Source: Mucilaginibacter rubeus
Lineage (GTDB): Bacteria > Bacteroidota > Bacteroidia > Sphingobacteriales > Sphingobacteriaceae
DNA length: 64,000 nt
Direction of reading: 5' to 3'
NCBI RefSeq assembly: GCF_003286415.2
Contig: NZ_CP043450.1
Coordinates: 2,232,001-2,296,000, forward strand
Shown: positions 63,644-64,000 of the stretch, piece by piece
Layout: every line of letters begins with the position of its first letter
Position numbering within the stretch: the stretch's first letter is position 1
Translations under genes and position numbers: made by a program
The notes under the pieces: generated by a model
Database searches by the model: none
What the model saw: the letters and a program-made list of their open reading frames with translations, nothing else
What the model was told of the DNA's origin: nothing

Positions 63644-64000
63644 ATGAAATCTATTTGTGTATTCTGTGGCGCTAATTTTAATGGCGATGCTGCATTAAAA
63701 CAAGCTATTGAACAACTGGCCGAGGTGATGGTAGGCCGGGACATATCGCTTGTATACGGCGGAGGCAAAGTTGGGGTTATGGGTTTAATAGCCGATGCTG
63801 TTTTAAGCCGGGGAGGAAAAGCCATCGGAATTATCCCTCAGTTTTTGATGGATAAAGAAGTTGGGCACACCGGTTTAACTGAGTTGCATATAGTAGAGAA
63901 CATGCATCAGCGTAAAAAAATGATGAGTGACATGAGCGATGGTATCATCACACTTCCTGGTGGTGTTGGTACGCTTGAAGAGTTTTTTGAGGTATTAACC
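63644..64000 (+). CDS. LOG family protein (TIGR00730), 3' end outside window
   Basis: 119 residues present and still open at the window edge. Rossmann-type start KSICVFCGANFNGD, SLVYGGGKVGVMG, and the LOG motif LPGGVGTLEEFFE, with Arg in MHQRKKMM. Proteins of this family are cytokinin-riboside-5'-monophosphate phosphoribohydrolases or related nucleotide hydrolases. About 70 residues are missing. Confidence 0.95.
   Translation, partial: MKSICVFCGANFNGDAALKQAIEQLAEVMVGRDISLVYGGGKVGVMGLIADAVLSRGGKAIGIIPQFLMDKEVGHTGLTELHIVENMHQRKKMMSDMSDGIITLPGGVGTLEEFFEVLT

Overview
The window is chromosomal DNA of a Bacteroidota bacterium, most likely family Sphingobacteriaceae (Mucilaginibacter or Pedobacter-like). 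The evidence is a SusC/SusD pair, a type IX secretion sorting-domain protein, DUF3822 beside rsmD, and promoters with the Bacteroidota TAnnTTTG -7 box. The genus is an inference.

Layout. (1) 1-6.8 kb: the 3' part of an SDR oxidoreductase, an AraC-type regulator, a GH43 glycosidase, a TPR lipoprotein and a small conserved protein. (2) 5.7-17.8 kb: an amino-sugar utilisation locus. It holds a NagX-like membrane acyltransferase, a LacI-type regulator, SusD and SusC, a CBM9-like protein, NagB, NagA and a GH20 hexosaminidase. The core operator CGTGTACGTACACG occurs four times: between nagX and lacI, upstream of susC, upstream of nagA and just upstream of the GH20 gene. In front of susC it lies exactly between the -33 and -7 boxes, so the locus reads as one LacI-type regulon. 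Glycan enters through SusCD, GH20 releases N-acetylglucosamine, and after phosphorylation (kinase not in this window) NagA and NagB feed fructose-6-phosphate into glycolysis.

(3) 18.06-34.70 kb: a ~16.6 kb integrative element inserted in a tRNA-Lys(CTT) gene. A 69-bp direct repeat of the tRNA marks both ends (18064-18132 and 34629-34697). A tyrosine recombinase lies at the right end, and TGGCGCA repeats phased at 12 bp lie just inside both ends. The cargo looks like a defence island: a 2TM ion channel with a pentapeptide-like domain, an AIPR abortive-infection protein, an XRE regulator divergent from a tight operon of small unknown genes (one apparently frameshifted at a TA repeat), a PD-(D/E)XK nuclease with a partner, a complete type I restriction-modification system (hsdMSR), and a protein with a winged-helix-like N-terminus and what I read as a diverged family-A/T7-like polymerase palm. 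Two near-identical 52-bp dyads precede both the nuclease pair and hsdM, suggesting common control. No conjugation genes are seen.

(4) 34.7-64 kb: ordinary chromosome. It carries a lipoprotein and a 1448-residue IPT/FG-GAP T9SS protein, an ABC-F protein, pyrE, two NUDIX hydrolases, coaD, a DeoR regulator, rsmD-DUF3822, small membrane proteins, a RecD-like helicase, a histidine kinase broken by a 1-bp frameshift, clpB, a secreted lipoprotein, an M16 peptidase pair, guaB and the start of a LOG-family gene. Several strong bidirectional terminators separate these units.
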